Source: Eubacteriales Family XIII. Incertae Sedis bacterium (lineage in GTDB: Bacteria; Bacillota; Clostridia; Peptostreptococcales; Anaerovoracaceae). Taken from it: 11,390 nt of DNA. The DNA is taken from NCBI GenBank assembly GCA_031263875.1, contig JAISEX010000220.1, forward strand, positions 1 through 11,390, written 5' to 3'. Shown here piece after piece: positions 1 to 7,413 of this stretch; position 1 is the stretch's first letter, and each line of letters starts with the position of its first letter. A model generated the notes under the pieces. The model did no database searches. It saw only the letters and a program-made list of their open reading frames with translations, and was not told the origin of the DNA. A program made the translations under genes and the position numbers.

Positions 1-169
1 CGTAGGGGGCGCTGCCCCCTCTCGGCGGACTGCGTCGCCTTCGGCTTCTCCGTCCTGTCACCCCCGGAGCGGTGATCCGCCGCTTCGCGGCTCCAATGAG
101 GGGAAGTACCTTCCCCTCAAACTCCCCTCGCGCGGCTGCACGTCAAAATCGAACTTACGGTATTCCGCG
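1..169. repeat. hairpin-dense non-coding segment downstream of the M42 gene
   Basis: No credible gene is seen here. The segment is packed with short perfect inverted repeats. Positions 4-10 pair with 14-20 (7 bp, 3-nt loop). Positions 79-83 pair with 87-91 (5 bp, loop ttc). Positions 97-106 pair with 110-119 (10 bp, 3-nt loop tac). The last is the strongest and lies about 50 nt past the M42 stop codon when read on the minus strand. It could stabilise the 3' end of that transcript or help end it, but no run of U follows it, so it is not a classical intrinsic terminator. The density of G+C-rich stems resembles dispersed intergenic repeats. That reading is an inference, since only this one copy is visible. 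Confidence 0.45.
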
Positions 170-1237
170 TCACCCCAACGACCGTATCCATGCGGTCGTC
201 AAATCAGCCGCCGCGCAGACGTCCCGGAAGTCCAGTATGCCGACGGCCGTGTGGATGTAGCGGGTCGGTATGGATATGCCGCCCGTCAGCACGCCCTGGC
301 CGGAAGTGGCTATGGGGTAGCCATCCGTGGCCGTTCCCATCGTCACGTCGAGCTGGCAGGGTATGCCGTTCGTCTCGGCCGCGCCGACAATGCCGTCCAC
401 GAGGGACTGCGGCACGGAATTACCCCATGGGCCGTCATTCCACCAATGGTAGACTGTAACGGCCGCGCCCGCGCCGAGTTTTATCGGCAGCAGATTTTCG
501 GGAATGTCCGGACTGCCGCCGGCAAGCGCGACGTCGAGTATCAGGGCATAATCCGGCTGCACGCGGGTGGCGACGGCGCCCGCGCCGCGAAATCCCAGTT
601 CTTCCTGTACCGTGCCCGCCGCGTAGAGATCCACGCGCGAGCCGCCCTCTTTCGCGATGCGCCGCATAACTTCCGCCATTACCGCGCACCCCGCCCTATT
701 GTCGATCGACTTGCCCGTGTAGACGTCGGTCCCGTTCAGGAAATGGCCCGCGCGGTCAAATGAAACCACGTCGCCGACGTGCACGCCGAGCGCCTCGGAT
801 TCCGCCCGGCTCTTCGTGCCGACGTCGATATAGATATCCTTCATCGGGATCGCCCGCGACGTTTCCTCCGCGGTCAGTATGTGCGACGGCTTCGAGCCGG
901 TCACGCCCTGCAGGTCGCCCTTTCTCGTGTGTATCAGCACGTCCTGATCGACCACCATGCGGTCGTCGTGCCAACCGGCGGGAACCATCCTGAGCATGCC
1001 GTTTTCCTCGATAAACGAAACGACAAATCCCAATTCGTCCATATGCGCGGCGAGCAAAACCTTTGGCCCATCCCCGCGCTTTCTGAAGATGAAATTGCCG
1101 AGGGCATCCTCCCTGGATTCGTCGCAGTATCCGTCCAAAAATTCCCGCAGCTTCAGGCCGACGGCCCGTTCGCGGCCGGAAACGCCGGCCGTGTTATCCA
1201 GACCTCTGAGCATCTCCCGCATTGTTTCCGATGACAT
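170..1237 (-). CDS. M42 family metallo-aminopeptidase (glutamyl aminopeptidase / endoglucanase M type)
   Basis: A 355-residue cytosolic di-metal aminopeptidase of the M42 family, whose members form large tetrahedral (TET) complexes that trim N-terminal residues from short peptides. The family landmarks are in order: H65 and D67 in AAHMDELGF, D179 in SIDNRAG (bridging metal ligand), E212-E213 in VQEELGFRGA (catalytic base and metal ligand), D235 in LILDVALAGG and H329 in IPTRYIHT. All expected catalytic and metal residues appear present, and the length is normal for the family. There is no signal peptide. The ATG at 1235-1237 is preceded by GAGG at 1244-1247 with a 6-nt spacer, a fair RBS. A weak -10-like TACAAT (plus positions 1281-1286) lies upstream. 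The gene is 632 bp from the peptide ABC operon, so it is probably transcribed separately, but the functional link is natural: imported peptides are its likely substrates. Its exact residue preference cannot be read from sequence. Confidence 0.93.
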   Translation of the reverse strand: MSSETMREMLRGLDNTAGVSGRERAVGLKLREFLDGYCDESREDALGNFIFRKRGDGPKVLLAAHMDELGFVVSFIEENGMLRMVPAGWHDDRMVVDQDVLIHTRKGDLQGVTGSKPSHILTAEETSRAIPMKDIYIDVGTKSRAESEALGVHVGDVVSFDRAGHFLNGTDVYTGKSIDNRAGCAVMAEVMRRIAKEGGSRVDLYAAGTVQEELGFRGAGAVATRVQPDYALILDVALAGGSPDIPENLLPIKLGAGAAVTVYHWWNDGPWGNSVPQSLVDGIVGAAETNGIPCQLDVTMGTATDGYPIATSGQGVLTGGISIPTRYIHTAVGILDFRDVCAAADLTTAWIRSLG

Positions 1238-1317
1238 GATGTACCTCTTTGCTTTCTCCCGTTAACATCGCTTCCCGTTTATTGTACCTTGCGGCGTGCG
1301 TTGCCACACTGCTGTTC

Positions 1318-1346
1318 CGTAATCTTTCTGTGGGCGCATGGGGCAC
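1318..1346 (+). repeat. dispersed repeat core, copy 1
   Basis: A 15-nt word, gggcgcatggggcac at 1332-1346, recurs exactly at 10437-10451. The similarity extends left to cgtaat at 1318-1323 and 10424-10429, with about three mismatches and one 1-nt gap, giving about 28 nt of related sequence. Both copies have the same orientation, both lie between genes and both are followed at once by strong hairpins, although the hairpin sequences differ. This suggests a repeat family with a conserved left end and a variable palindromic body. The match itself is directly visible; that it is a genome-wide family is an inference. Confidence 0.55.
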
Positions 1347-1357
1347 TGCGTGCCCCA
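1339..1357. repeat. 8-bp perfect hairpin in repeat copy 1
   Basis: tggggcac (1339-1346) is the exact reverse complement of gtgcccca (1350-1357), with a 3-nt loop tgc. It overlaps the end of the dispersed-repeat core. No U-run follows on either strand, so a terminator role is not supported. Confidence 0.6.
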
Positions 1358-1364
1358 CCGGAGC

Positions 1365-1399
1365 CTGTTTTACGCGGCTTCAGCCGCAAGGTAAAACAG
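1365..1399. repeat. two-tier hairpin in repeat copy 1
   Basis: ctgttttac (1365-1373) pairs perfectly with gtaaaacag (1391-1399). Directly inside it, gcggct (1374-1379) pairs with agccgc (1382-1387) across a 2-nt turn, leaving only aag (1388-1390) as a bulge. The result is a 15-bp stem with one bulge, strong enough to fold in RNA or as a DNA cruciform. It is about 130 nt upstream of the M42 start codon and would lie in a long M42 leader if transcription began at the upstream -10-like site. Confidence 0.6.
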
Positions 1400-1665
1400 A
1401 GCATTCCGCTGCAATTCCGCTCATACTAACGTCGTCATTCTGGGCTTGCCTCAAAACGTTCGCTGCGCTCACTCCTCCGCTCGCGTTGCTCGCTGACAAG
1501 GATATCTGTGCAAGCGTAGTCCGCGGAATTTCCGCTGCTATCCCTTGCGCATCGCCTCCGCTACGCTCCGGCTCTCTTATGCGAGAAAAGCCCACCTTAC
1601 GCCCCGTCCTTCCTCCGGCGAAATACCCTCCCGCACGCGCGCCAAAAGAAACGGGCAGACAAAAC

Positions 1666-1803
1666 TCACAAAAGCGTACCCCGTATGCCGGACGGCTGCA
1701 TATCATATATTATACCGCGCATCTTAGCGGCAGTTTTGGCATTCCGCGCCATGCGTTCCCGCACCGAACGGACCGCCACACTTCCCGCCGGGACGCGCGG
1801 CAT
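1666..1803 (-). CDS. possible 45-residue small protein with strong RBS
   Basis: An ATG at 1801-1803 is preceded by AGGAGG (plus positions 1809-1814) with a 5-nt spacer, one of the best Shine-Dalgarno matches in the window. The frame stays open for 45 codons to a TGA at 1666-1668. The product starts MPRVPAGSVAVRS, is basic (many Arg and Lys), has no hydrophobic span long enough for a membrane segment and no cysteines, and is not recognised. It lies 66 nt after the stop of the binding-protein gene on the same strand, so it could be the last cistron of the ABC operon. Against it are the lack of known homologues from memory, a run into repeat-like sequence at the 3' end, and the real chance of an accidental AGGAGG in G+C-rich DNA. 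Confidence 0.3.
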   Translation of the reverse strand: MPRVPAGSVAVRSVRERMARNAKTAAKMRGIIYDMQPSGIRGTLL

Positions 1804-1869
1804 CCTCACCTCCTGCGCGCCACTTCAATATACCATTAAACCAGCAACGCAATTATTACCCGGCACTAC

Positions 1870-3414
1870 CTACGACTTCGTCCATCCGTTGAGCCTGATG
1901 ATTCCCTGCAGGTCGGGCGTCACACCGCTGATATTATCGCGGAGTATGATAAAGCCCTCCGCCGAGGTCATCGGCGCGTAGACCGCGTTCTCCGTCGCGA
2001 TACGCGAGATCTCGTAGTAGAACTCAAGCCGCTTCGCCATATCCTTTTCGATCAGAGCCTGCTCAAGCAGACTGTCGATCTCATCGCTCTTGAAGCAGGC
2101 GAAATTATTCCCGCCCTTGCCGATAAGCTCCGAATTAAAGCAGGGGTTGAAGGTGGTGCTCGGATCCGGCTCCCCATACCAGCCGGAGAGGGCTACTTCA
2201 TGCTCGGCGCTGCCCGTCATATCGTAGTAGGCGCCGACTTCCATCACCTCGATGGTCATATCCACGCCTATCTTCTTCAGATCGGCTTGCCACACCGTGG
2301 CGGCCGGGGCGTAGTAATCCGTGCAGACGGCCAGATTGAACGAAAGCCCGTCGGGATAGCCCGCTTCGGCGAGCAGGGCCTTCGCTTTGTCGAGATCGTA
2401 TTCGTACTTCGTGACGTCGCCCGTATAACCGACGGCGGACGGGCCGATCACGCCGTAATTCGGCATTCCCGTACCGGCCATATAGACCTGGATGATATTG
2501 TCGCGGTTGATCGTATAATTCAGCGCCTGGCGCAGTTTCACGTTATCGAAGGGCGCTTTTGAACAGTTAAACGCGGCAAACGTCTCCTCCGTCGTTTCGT
2601 ATCTGACGACCGTCAGCGACGGATCCGCCTCGATTTCCGTGAGGTTGTTCGCGCTCATAAAAATGGAAATATCTATTTCCCCGTTCTGGAGCGCCACGAC
2701 CTGGCTGTTGTATTCGGGCATGGCTCTCACCGTTACGCGGTCCGCTTTCGCCGCGCGGTTCTCGTCGAAGTAATCGGGATTCTTCTTTACGGTGTATTCC
2801 GTTCCCACCGTCCAGCTCTCATAGATAAAGGGACCCGTGCCGACGGGGTCGTCGTCGATGGACTTGCCTTCGGCCTCAAGACCTTCCACGTGTTCCTTCG
2901 ACAGAATGGCCGCGCCCGCGTGGGCCAGACCCGCGATAACGCCGGCGGACGCGTCGGTTACCTTTAGATCAAGGGTCAGATCGTCCACGATCTCGATCGA
3001 CTCAATCGAGGAAACGATGTCGCCGACAAAGCCGGATTTCTGTTGGCGTTCGATGCTGAACTTCACGTCCTCGGTCGTGAGCGGCGTGCCGTTGTGGAAT
3101 TTTACGCCCTCCGCTATCTTGATCCTCAGCGTATTGTCGTCCGTGTACTCCCACGACTCCGCGAGGCCGGGCTCGAATTGCAACTGCTCGTTCGCGTAGA
3201 TAAGCGTGTCGTAGACCGCGCGAAGAGCCGTGGAACTGGCGATGTCGTTGCTCTTGTGCGGATCGAAACTGGTGATGTCGTAATCGTTCGCCGCGATAAT
3301 AGAGACGCCGTCTGTCTGCGCGTCGCTGTCATTACCGCCGCTGCAGCCGGCCAGCGACAGGGTCAGACAGACCAGCAGCGCCAGCGCCATTACGCAAATA
3401 CGTTTTCTTCTCAT
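1870..3414 (-). CDS. ABC transporter substrate-binding lipoprotein (SBP family 5, peptide type)
   Basis: A 514-residue extracytoplasmic binding protein of the family that includes DppA and OppA. It would capture short peptides and deliver them to the adjacent permease. A positively charged start (MRRKR) leads into a hydrophobic span and a lipobox ending LAGC, so C24 is the predicted lipidated residue. The conserved family-5 stretch is at about residues 84-122 (LAESWEY ... GVKFHNGTPLTTEDVKFSIE), and GTGPFIYESW follows near residue 200, both typical. The length is normal. The ATG is preceded by AAGGAG at plus positions 3423-3428, a strong RBS. The gene is last in the operon, 56 nt after the second ATPase gene, with no hairpin in between. 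Family 5 also includes nickel, heme and opine binders, but the two-ATPase, two-permease context favours peptides. Confidence 0.92.
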   Translation of the reverse strand: MRRKRICVMALALLVCLTLSLAGCSGGNDSDAQTDGVSIIAANDYDITSFDPHKSNDIASSTALRAVYDTLIYANEQLQFEPGLAESWEYTDDNTLRIKIAEGVKFHNGTPLTTEDVKFSIERQQKSGFVGDIVSSIESIEIVDDLTLDLKVTDASAGVIAGLAHAGAAILSKEHVEGLEAEGKSIDDDPVGTGPFIYESWTVGTEYTVKKNPDYFDENRAAKADRVTVRAMPEYNSQVVALQNGEIDISIFMSANNLTEIEADPSLTVVRYETTEETFAAFNCSKAPFDNVKLRQALNYTINRDNIIQVYMAGTGMPNYGVIGPSAVGYTGDVTKYEYDLDKAKALLAEAGYPDGLSFNLAVCTDYYAPAATVWQADLKKIGVDMTIEVMEVGAYYDMTGSAEHEVALSGWYGEPDPSTTFNPCFNSELIGKGGNNFACFKSDEIDSLLEQALIEKDMAKRLEFYYEISRIATENAVYAPMTSAEGFIILRDNISGVTPDLQGIIRLNGWTKS

Positions 3415-3470
3415 GTTCTTCTCTCCTTTAAACTATGCACAGTAACTATTTACACCCGGCGGCTTTGCGC

Positions 3471-4415
3471 TCACAGGTGGCAGGCGACCGTATGGCCGCA
3501 GCTTATCTCTTTAACGGGCGGCTCCTGCTCCGCGCAGATCGGCATGGCGTAATCGCAGCGCGGCAAAAAGCGGCAGCCCGGCGGCGGATTGATCGGCGAA
3601 ACCACCTCGCCGCGTATCAGTATCCGCTCCGCCCTCCCGTGCAGGCTCGGTATGGGAATGGCCGAGAGCAGCGCCTTCGTGTAGGGATGCGTCGGGTTCG
3701 CGAATAAATCTACCGCGGGCGCCATCTCCACCATCTTGCCGAGATACATGACGAGTATATCGTTGGAAAAATAGTTGACGACGGAGAGGTCGTGGGTAAT
3801 GAACATATACGTGAGGCCGAGGCTGTCCTGCAGATCCTGCAACAGATTCAGGATCTGCGCCTGAATGGACACGTCCAGAGCCGACACGGGCTCGTCGCAG
3901 ACGATAAATTCCGGATCCAGCGCCAACGCGCGGGCAATGCCGATACGCTGCCGCCGTCCGCCGTCGAGTTCGTGCGGATAGGTATTGATAAGACGCTCGG
4001 CCAAACCGACGAGTTCCATCAGTTCGAGCGCTTTCGCGTGGCGTTCCGCCTTCGTGCGAAAGGCCTTGTGCAGACGCAGCGGTTCCGCGATGATCTCGCT
4101 CACGGTCTTGCGCGGATTCAGCGAGGCGTAGGGATCCTGAAAGATTATCTGCGCATGCGCGCGGAAATTCTTCAGCCGTCTTCCCCGGAACGCGAGGACG
4201 TCCTCACCGTGAAAGAGTATCTCTCCCGACGTCGGCTCATGAAGCCGCAGGAGCACGCGGCCCGTCGTGGATTTACCGCAGCCCGATTCGCCGACGACGC
4301 CGAGTATCTTGCCCTTTTCGATGGAAAAACTCAGGCCGTCAACGGCGTGCAGCCGGCTCTTGGATGTGCCGAAATATTTTTTCAGGTTCTTGACCTCGAT
4401 CAGTTTCTCACTCAT
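3471..4415 (-). CDS. dppF: peptide ABC transporter ATP-binding protein, DppF/OppF type
   Basis: A 314-residue cytoplasmic ATPase that pairs with the neighbouring DppD-type ATPase to drive import. Visible motifs are Walker A GESGCGKST (42-50), Q-loop IFQDPYASLNP (Q93), Walker B FIVCDEP (170-176), D-loop SALD (178-181) and switch H208 in ITHDL. The signature motif is LDGGRRQRIGIARAL (150-164), so the usual Ser and Gln of LSGGQ are replaced. I recall this form in other DppF-like proteins of Gram-positive anaerobes, so it may be lineage-typical. The C-terminal oligopeptide-transporter domain carries the expected cysteines C281, C287, C294 and C306. The ATG overlaps the TGA of the previous gene (ATGA, 4 bp). 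The RBS is weak, which points to translational coupling. Peptide versus dipeptide specificity is not resolved. Confidence 0.93.
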   Translation of the reverse strand: MSEKLIEVKNLKKYFGTSKSRLHAVDGLSFSIEKGKILGVVGESGCGKSTTGRVLLRLHEPTSGEILFHGEDVLAFRGRRLKNFRAHAQIIFQDPYASLNPRKTVSEIIAEPLRLHKAFRTKAERHAKALELMELVGLAERLINTYPHELDGGRRQRIGIARALALDPEFIVCDEPVSALDVSIQAQILNLLQDLQDSLGLTYMFITHDLSVVNYFSNDILVMYLGKMVEMAPAVDLFANPTHPYTKALLSAIPIPSLHGRAERILIRGEVVSPINPPPGCRFLPRCDYAMPICAEQEPPVKEISCGHTVACHL

Positions 4416-5419
4416 TTGTTTCCAAAGCCCTCCAGGGCAACGCCCGCATCTTCCTCATAGCCAAGGCATCTGACATAATGCTCCTGTTCGATAACCGTCT
4501 TGACGGGCGCGCGCTCCGCGCAGAGCTTCGTCGCGTATTTGCAGCGCGGATGGAAATGGCAGCCGGACGGCAGCGCCGTCGGATCCGGCATCAGCCCTTT
4601 GATGGGAACGAGCCGCGCGTTTCTGTCGTTTAAGTTCGGGAGGGAGGCGAACAGCCCCTCCGTGTACGGATGCCGGTAATGGTCGAAAATATCCTCGAGC
4701 GAACCGTATTCGACGATCTCCCCCGCGTACATAATGGCGACCTCGTCGCAGACTTCCGCGACGACGCCGAGGTCGTGCGTAATCATAATGGTGGCCGTAT
4801 TAGAAGCCTTGCTGAGTTCGCTGAACATCATCAAGACCTGCGCCTGTATCGTCACGTCAAGCGCCGTCGTCGGCTCGTCCGCGATAAGGACCTGGGGCGT
4901 GCAGGCGAGAGCTATCGCGATAACGACGCGCTGTTTCATGCCGCCCGAAAACTGATGCGGGTATTCCTTCGCGCGCTCGCCGGGAATGCCGACGCGTTCC
5001 ATTATCGAGATCGCTTCGTCCATCGCGGCCTTCGCGTCAAGGTTCTTATGTATCCGTATCGCTTCCGCGATCTGCGCTCCCACCGTAAAGACGGGGTTCA
5101 GCGAGGTCATCGGATCCTGGAATATCATCGACACCACCTTGCCGCGGATGGCGTCCATCTCCCTTTCGCTGTAGGACATAATATCCGTTCCGAGCAGTTC
5201 GATGGAGCCCGAGGTGACGCGTCCCGGCGGATCGGGGATAAGCCGCATCAGCGCGAGCGCCGTCGTCGTCTTGCCCGCGCCCGTCTCTCCGACGAGACCG
5301 AGCGTGCGCCCTTTCCTAATGCTGAAATCGATGCCGTTGACCGCGCGCACGCAGCCGTATTCCGTATCATAGACGACATTCAGGTCTTCAATCCTCAGTT
5401 CCGGATAACCTTGTTCCAT
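4412..5419 (-). CDS. dppD: peptide ABC transporter ATP-binding protein, DppD/OppD type
   Basis: A 335-residue cytoplasmic ATPase subunit of a peptide importer. It shows Walker A GETGAGKTT (44-52), Q-loop IFQDPMTSLNP (Q101), a canonical signature FSGGMKQR (157-164), Walker B VLIADEP (177-183), D-loop TALD and switch H215 in MITHDL. The C-terminal oligo_HPY region has a cysteine set (C287, C293, C300, C318); equivalent cysteines in a DppD homologue are known to hold a [4Fe-4S] cluster, so a cluster here is plausible. The start ATG at 5417-5419 has GGGAGG at plus positions 5425-5430 with a 5-nt spacer. It begins 31 nt after the second permease gene and ends in a 4-bp overlap with the DppF-type gene. 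This ATPase keeps the standard signature while its partner does not, so the two ATP sites may be unequal. Confidence 0.94.
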   Translation of the reverse strand: MEQGYPELRIEDLNVVYDTEYGCVRAVNGIDFSIRKGRTLGLVGETGAGKTTTALALMRLIPDPPGRVTSGSIELLGTDIMSYSEREMDAIRGKVVSMIFQDPMTSLNPVFTVGAQIAEAIRIHKNLDAKAAMDEAISIMERVGIPGERAKEYPHQFSGGMKQRVVIAIALACTPQVLIADEPTTALDVTIQAQVLMMFSELSKASNTATIMITHDLGVVAEVCDEVAIMYAGEIVEYGSLEDIFDHYRHPYTEGLFASLPNLNDRNARLVPIKGLMPDPTALPSGCHFHPRCKYATKLCAERAPVKTVIEQEHYVRCLGYEEDAGVALEGFGNK

Positions 5420-5450
5420 TCCTGCCTCCCTTCGCCTCTCCTGCGCCCCG

Positions 5451-6371
5451 TCAGTGCTTCAGCCGCGGATCCGTCGCGTCGCGCAGCGCATCACCCACGA
5501 GATTGAACGCGAGCACGGTCAGCATAATGGCCACGCCCGGAAAAATCGTGAGATAGGGACTGCTCAGCAGGAATTTGCGCGCTCCCGCCACCATGCAGCC
5601 CCATTCCGGCGTCGGCGGCTGCACACCGAGACCGAGGAAACTGAATTCCGCCGAAACGATAACGGCCAGCGCCATGATAATGGATGCCTGGACGATAATC
5701 GGCGACAGGCAATTCGGCAAAATCTCGCGGAAAATAATCGTATTCCGATTAGCGCCCAAGGCGCGCGAAGCCTCGATAAACTCCTTGTCCTTTATCGCGA
5801 GAACCTCCGCGCGGAAGATTCGCGCAAAATATGGAATGTTTGCAATGGAAATCGCGAGGATCAGGTTGTTGATGTTCGGGCCGAGAGCCGCGACGATGGT
5901 CAGCGCCAGCAGAATGCTCGGCAGCGCGAGGAAAACGTCGACCACGCGCATAACGATGGAATCGAAACGGCCGCCGATATAACCGGAGAACGCCCCGATC
6001 AGCACACCGAAGATAAGCGCCGAGGTCGTGGACGTGAGGCCGATGTACAGCGAGAGCCGCGCGCCGAAGACGACCCGCGCGAACACGTCACGCCCAAATT
6101 CATCCGTGCCGAACCAGTGCTTCGCGCTCGGCGTTTCGAGCGCCTCATCGTAATTCGGCTCGATCACCTCCGTATTATAGTCAAAGAGAAAATTAGCGAA
6201 CAGCGCGCAGAACAGCATCAGCGCGATAATGATAAGCCCGACAATTGCGCCCTTGCTCCGGCGAAACCGCCGCCACACTTCCCCGAATTGAGTCCGTTTC
6301 TTATAGACGTGCAGATCGACGGCGGGAGCCGAGCCGGTTACGGCCTGCATAACAAGACTGCTCATTTTCAT
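5451..6371 (-). CDS. dppC: peptide ABC transporter permease, DppC/OppC type
   Basis: A 306-residue inner-membrane permease. It has the long cytoplasmic N-terminus and first membrane span (about 42-63) typical of DppC, then the family segment HWFGTDEFGRDVFARV (85-100), followed by five further hydrophobic spans. The EAA cytoplasmic loop that contacts the ATPases is at about 200-220 (EASRALGANRNT ... REILPN). The end, GDALRDATDPRLK, is characteristic. The ATG overlaps the stop of the previous permease by one base (TAATG) and is preceded by a full AGGAGG about 8 nt upstream, so this start is well supported. A second in-frame ATG two codons later is less well placed. Confidence 0.95.
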   Translation of the reverse strand: MKMSSLVMQAVTGSAPAVDLHVYKKRTQFGEVWRRFRRSKGAIVGLIIIALMLFCALFANFLFDYNTEVIEPNYDEALETPSAKHWFGTDEFGRDVFARVVFGARLSLYIGLTSTTSALIFGVLIGAFSGYIGGRFDSIVMRVVDVFLALPSILLALTIVAALGPNINNLILAISIANIPYFARIFRAEVLAIKDKEFIEASRALGANRNTIIFREILPNCLSPIIVQASIIMALAVIVSAEFSFLGLGVQPPTPEWGCMVAGARKFLLSSPYLTIFPGVAIMLTVLAFNLVGDALRDATDPRLKH

Positions 6372-7312
6372 TACGCGGACCTCCTGTTGCTGTACTCCGC
6401 CTTGATGCGCGGATCAATAAAAGCGTATATGATATCGACGGCCAGATTGACGAGGCTGAACAGCAGCGCCAGCAGCATGACGCCTCCCATCACGGCAGGA
6501 ATGTCCTTCATCGTGATGCTCTTGACGAGGAACGCGCCGACGCCCGGCCAGCCGAAGACGTTTTCGACAATGACCGTGCCGCCGAGCAGTGTGCCGAACA
6601 GCAGGCCGGCGACCGTGATTACCGGGATAAGGGCGTTTTTCAGGCAATGCTTCATGATAACGACCCGCTTCGCCACGCCTTTGGCGCGCGCCATGCGGAC
6701 GAAATCCTCACGCATCACGCCGAGCATCTCCGAACGCGTCACGCGCGTGAGATTTGCCATGCACGGCATTCCCACCGTCAGGGCCGGTAGTATCAGGTTT
6801 GCAAAGCTGCCGTACCCGCCCGAAGGCAAGATGCCGAGGAAGGAGGAAAAGAGCAGGATAAGCATCAAGCCGAGCCAGAATTCGGGCATCGTGATCCCGA
6901 ACAGCGCCACGAACATCCCGACGTTATCCACGGCGGAATGTTGTTTGATAGCTGATACAATGCCAAGCGGAATGGAGAGGATTATCGCAAAGAGGACCCC
7001 CGTCGCGGCGAGTACGACCGTCGCGGGCAGCCGGTTCAGCAGCTCTTTCGACACGTCGCGCCCCGTCCGGTAGGATTTGCCGAAGTCCCCCTGCACGACT
7101 TTGCCGACATAGCTCACGTACCGGACGACGAACGGCTTGTTCAGCCCGTGTTCCTCGCGGAATTCCTCGCGCGCCGCCTCCGACGACTTGCTGCCGAGGA
7201 CGAGCCGTGCGGGGTCGCCGGGCGCGAAATCCAGGATCGTGTAGACCACAAACGACACGCCGAGCAGCACCGGGATCAACAGCACGAGCCTTTTCAATAC
7301 ATATCGATACAT
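6371..7312 (-). CDS. dppB: peptide ABC transporter permease, DppB/OppB type
   Basis: A 313-residue inner-membrane permease and the first gene of the importer operon. The N-terminus MYRYVLKRLVLLIPVLLGVS is classic for DppB, followed by FAPGDPA, GDFGKSYRTG and the span beginning LAATGVLFAI. The EAA loop lies at about 203-231 (FVRMARAKGVAKRVVIMKH), and the conserved VENVFGWPGVGAF (249-261) and DIIYAFIDPRIK (293-304) are present. It would form a heterodimer with the DppC-type protein. The leader has a GA-rich RBS (AAAGGG at plus positions 7320-7325) and a probable promoter about 40 nt upstream. The family also contains nickel and glutathione importers; the binding protein and cytosolic peptidase in this window favour peptides. 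Confidence 0.95.
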   Translation of the reverse strand: MYRYVLKRLVLLIPVLLGVSFVVYTILDFAPGDPARLVLGSKSSEAAREEFREEHGLNKPFVVRYVSYVGKVVQGDFGKSYRTGRDVSKELLNRLPATVVLAATGVLFAIILSIPLGIVSAIKQHSAVDNVGMFVALFGITMPEFWLGLMLILLFSSFLGILPSGGYGSFANLILPALTVGMPCMANLTRVTRSEMLGVMREDFVRMARAKGVAKRVVIMKHCLKNALIPVITVAGLLFGTLLGGTVIVENVFGWPGVGAFLVKSITMKDIPAVMGGVMLLALLFSLVNLAVDIIYAFIDPRIKAEYSNRRSA

Positions 7313-7354
7313 AACACCGCCCTTTCTCTGTTCGCCGCTTTAACGCGCCACTTC

Positions 7355-7384
7355 ATTATCGCAGTAACGAACTAACTATATCAG
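7355..7384 (-). promoter_or_regulatory. probable sigma-70-type promoter of the peptide transporter operon
   Basis: On the minus strand an extended -10, TGCGATAAT (hexamer GATAAT, plus positions 7355-7360), follows CTGATA (plus positions 7379-7384; four of six matches to the -35 consensus) with an 18-nt spacer. The extended TG compensates for the weak -35. Transcription would start near 7348, leaving a leader of about 36 nt with the RBS. Motif reading only. Confidence 0.45.
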
Positions 7385-7413
7385 CACCACCGCGCGTTTT
7401 CAAGCGCCAGCCT

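Larger units (their letters stand above)
1238..1869. other. 632-bp intergenic region with repeats and a possible small gene
   Basis: This gap between the binding-protein gene and the M42 gene holds no long credible gene. From high to low coordinate it contains a possible 45-codon minus-strand ORF with a strong RBS (1666-1803), a -10-like TATAAT on the minus strand (plus positions 1709-1714) without a good -35, and a block of about 1310-1660 made of short repeated G+C-rich words. The block includes the palindrome 1523-1535, two hairpins (1339-1357 and 1365-1399) and the word gtcattctg at about 1432, of a kind often seen in dispersed intergenic repeats. An open frame on the minus strand at 1380-1706 gives a low-complexity product and is best seen as translated repeat. 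Confidence 0.5.

Noticed and set aside
97..119. Intrinsic terminator for the M42 gene
   Set aside because: The 10-bp stem is strong, but no U-run follows on the minus strand.
1380..1706. 108-codon minus-strand open frame
   Set aside because: The product is low in recognisable structure, crosses the repeat block and hairpins, and contains RQAQNDD-like text typical of translated intergenic repeats.
5454..7073. 539-codon open frame on the plus strand
   Set aside because: It is antisense to the two permease genes, its product is rich in Arg, Asp and His without any family pattern, and the minus-strand frames show clear permease motifs.
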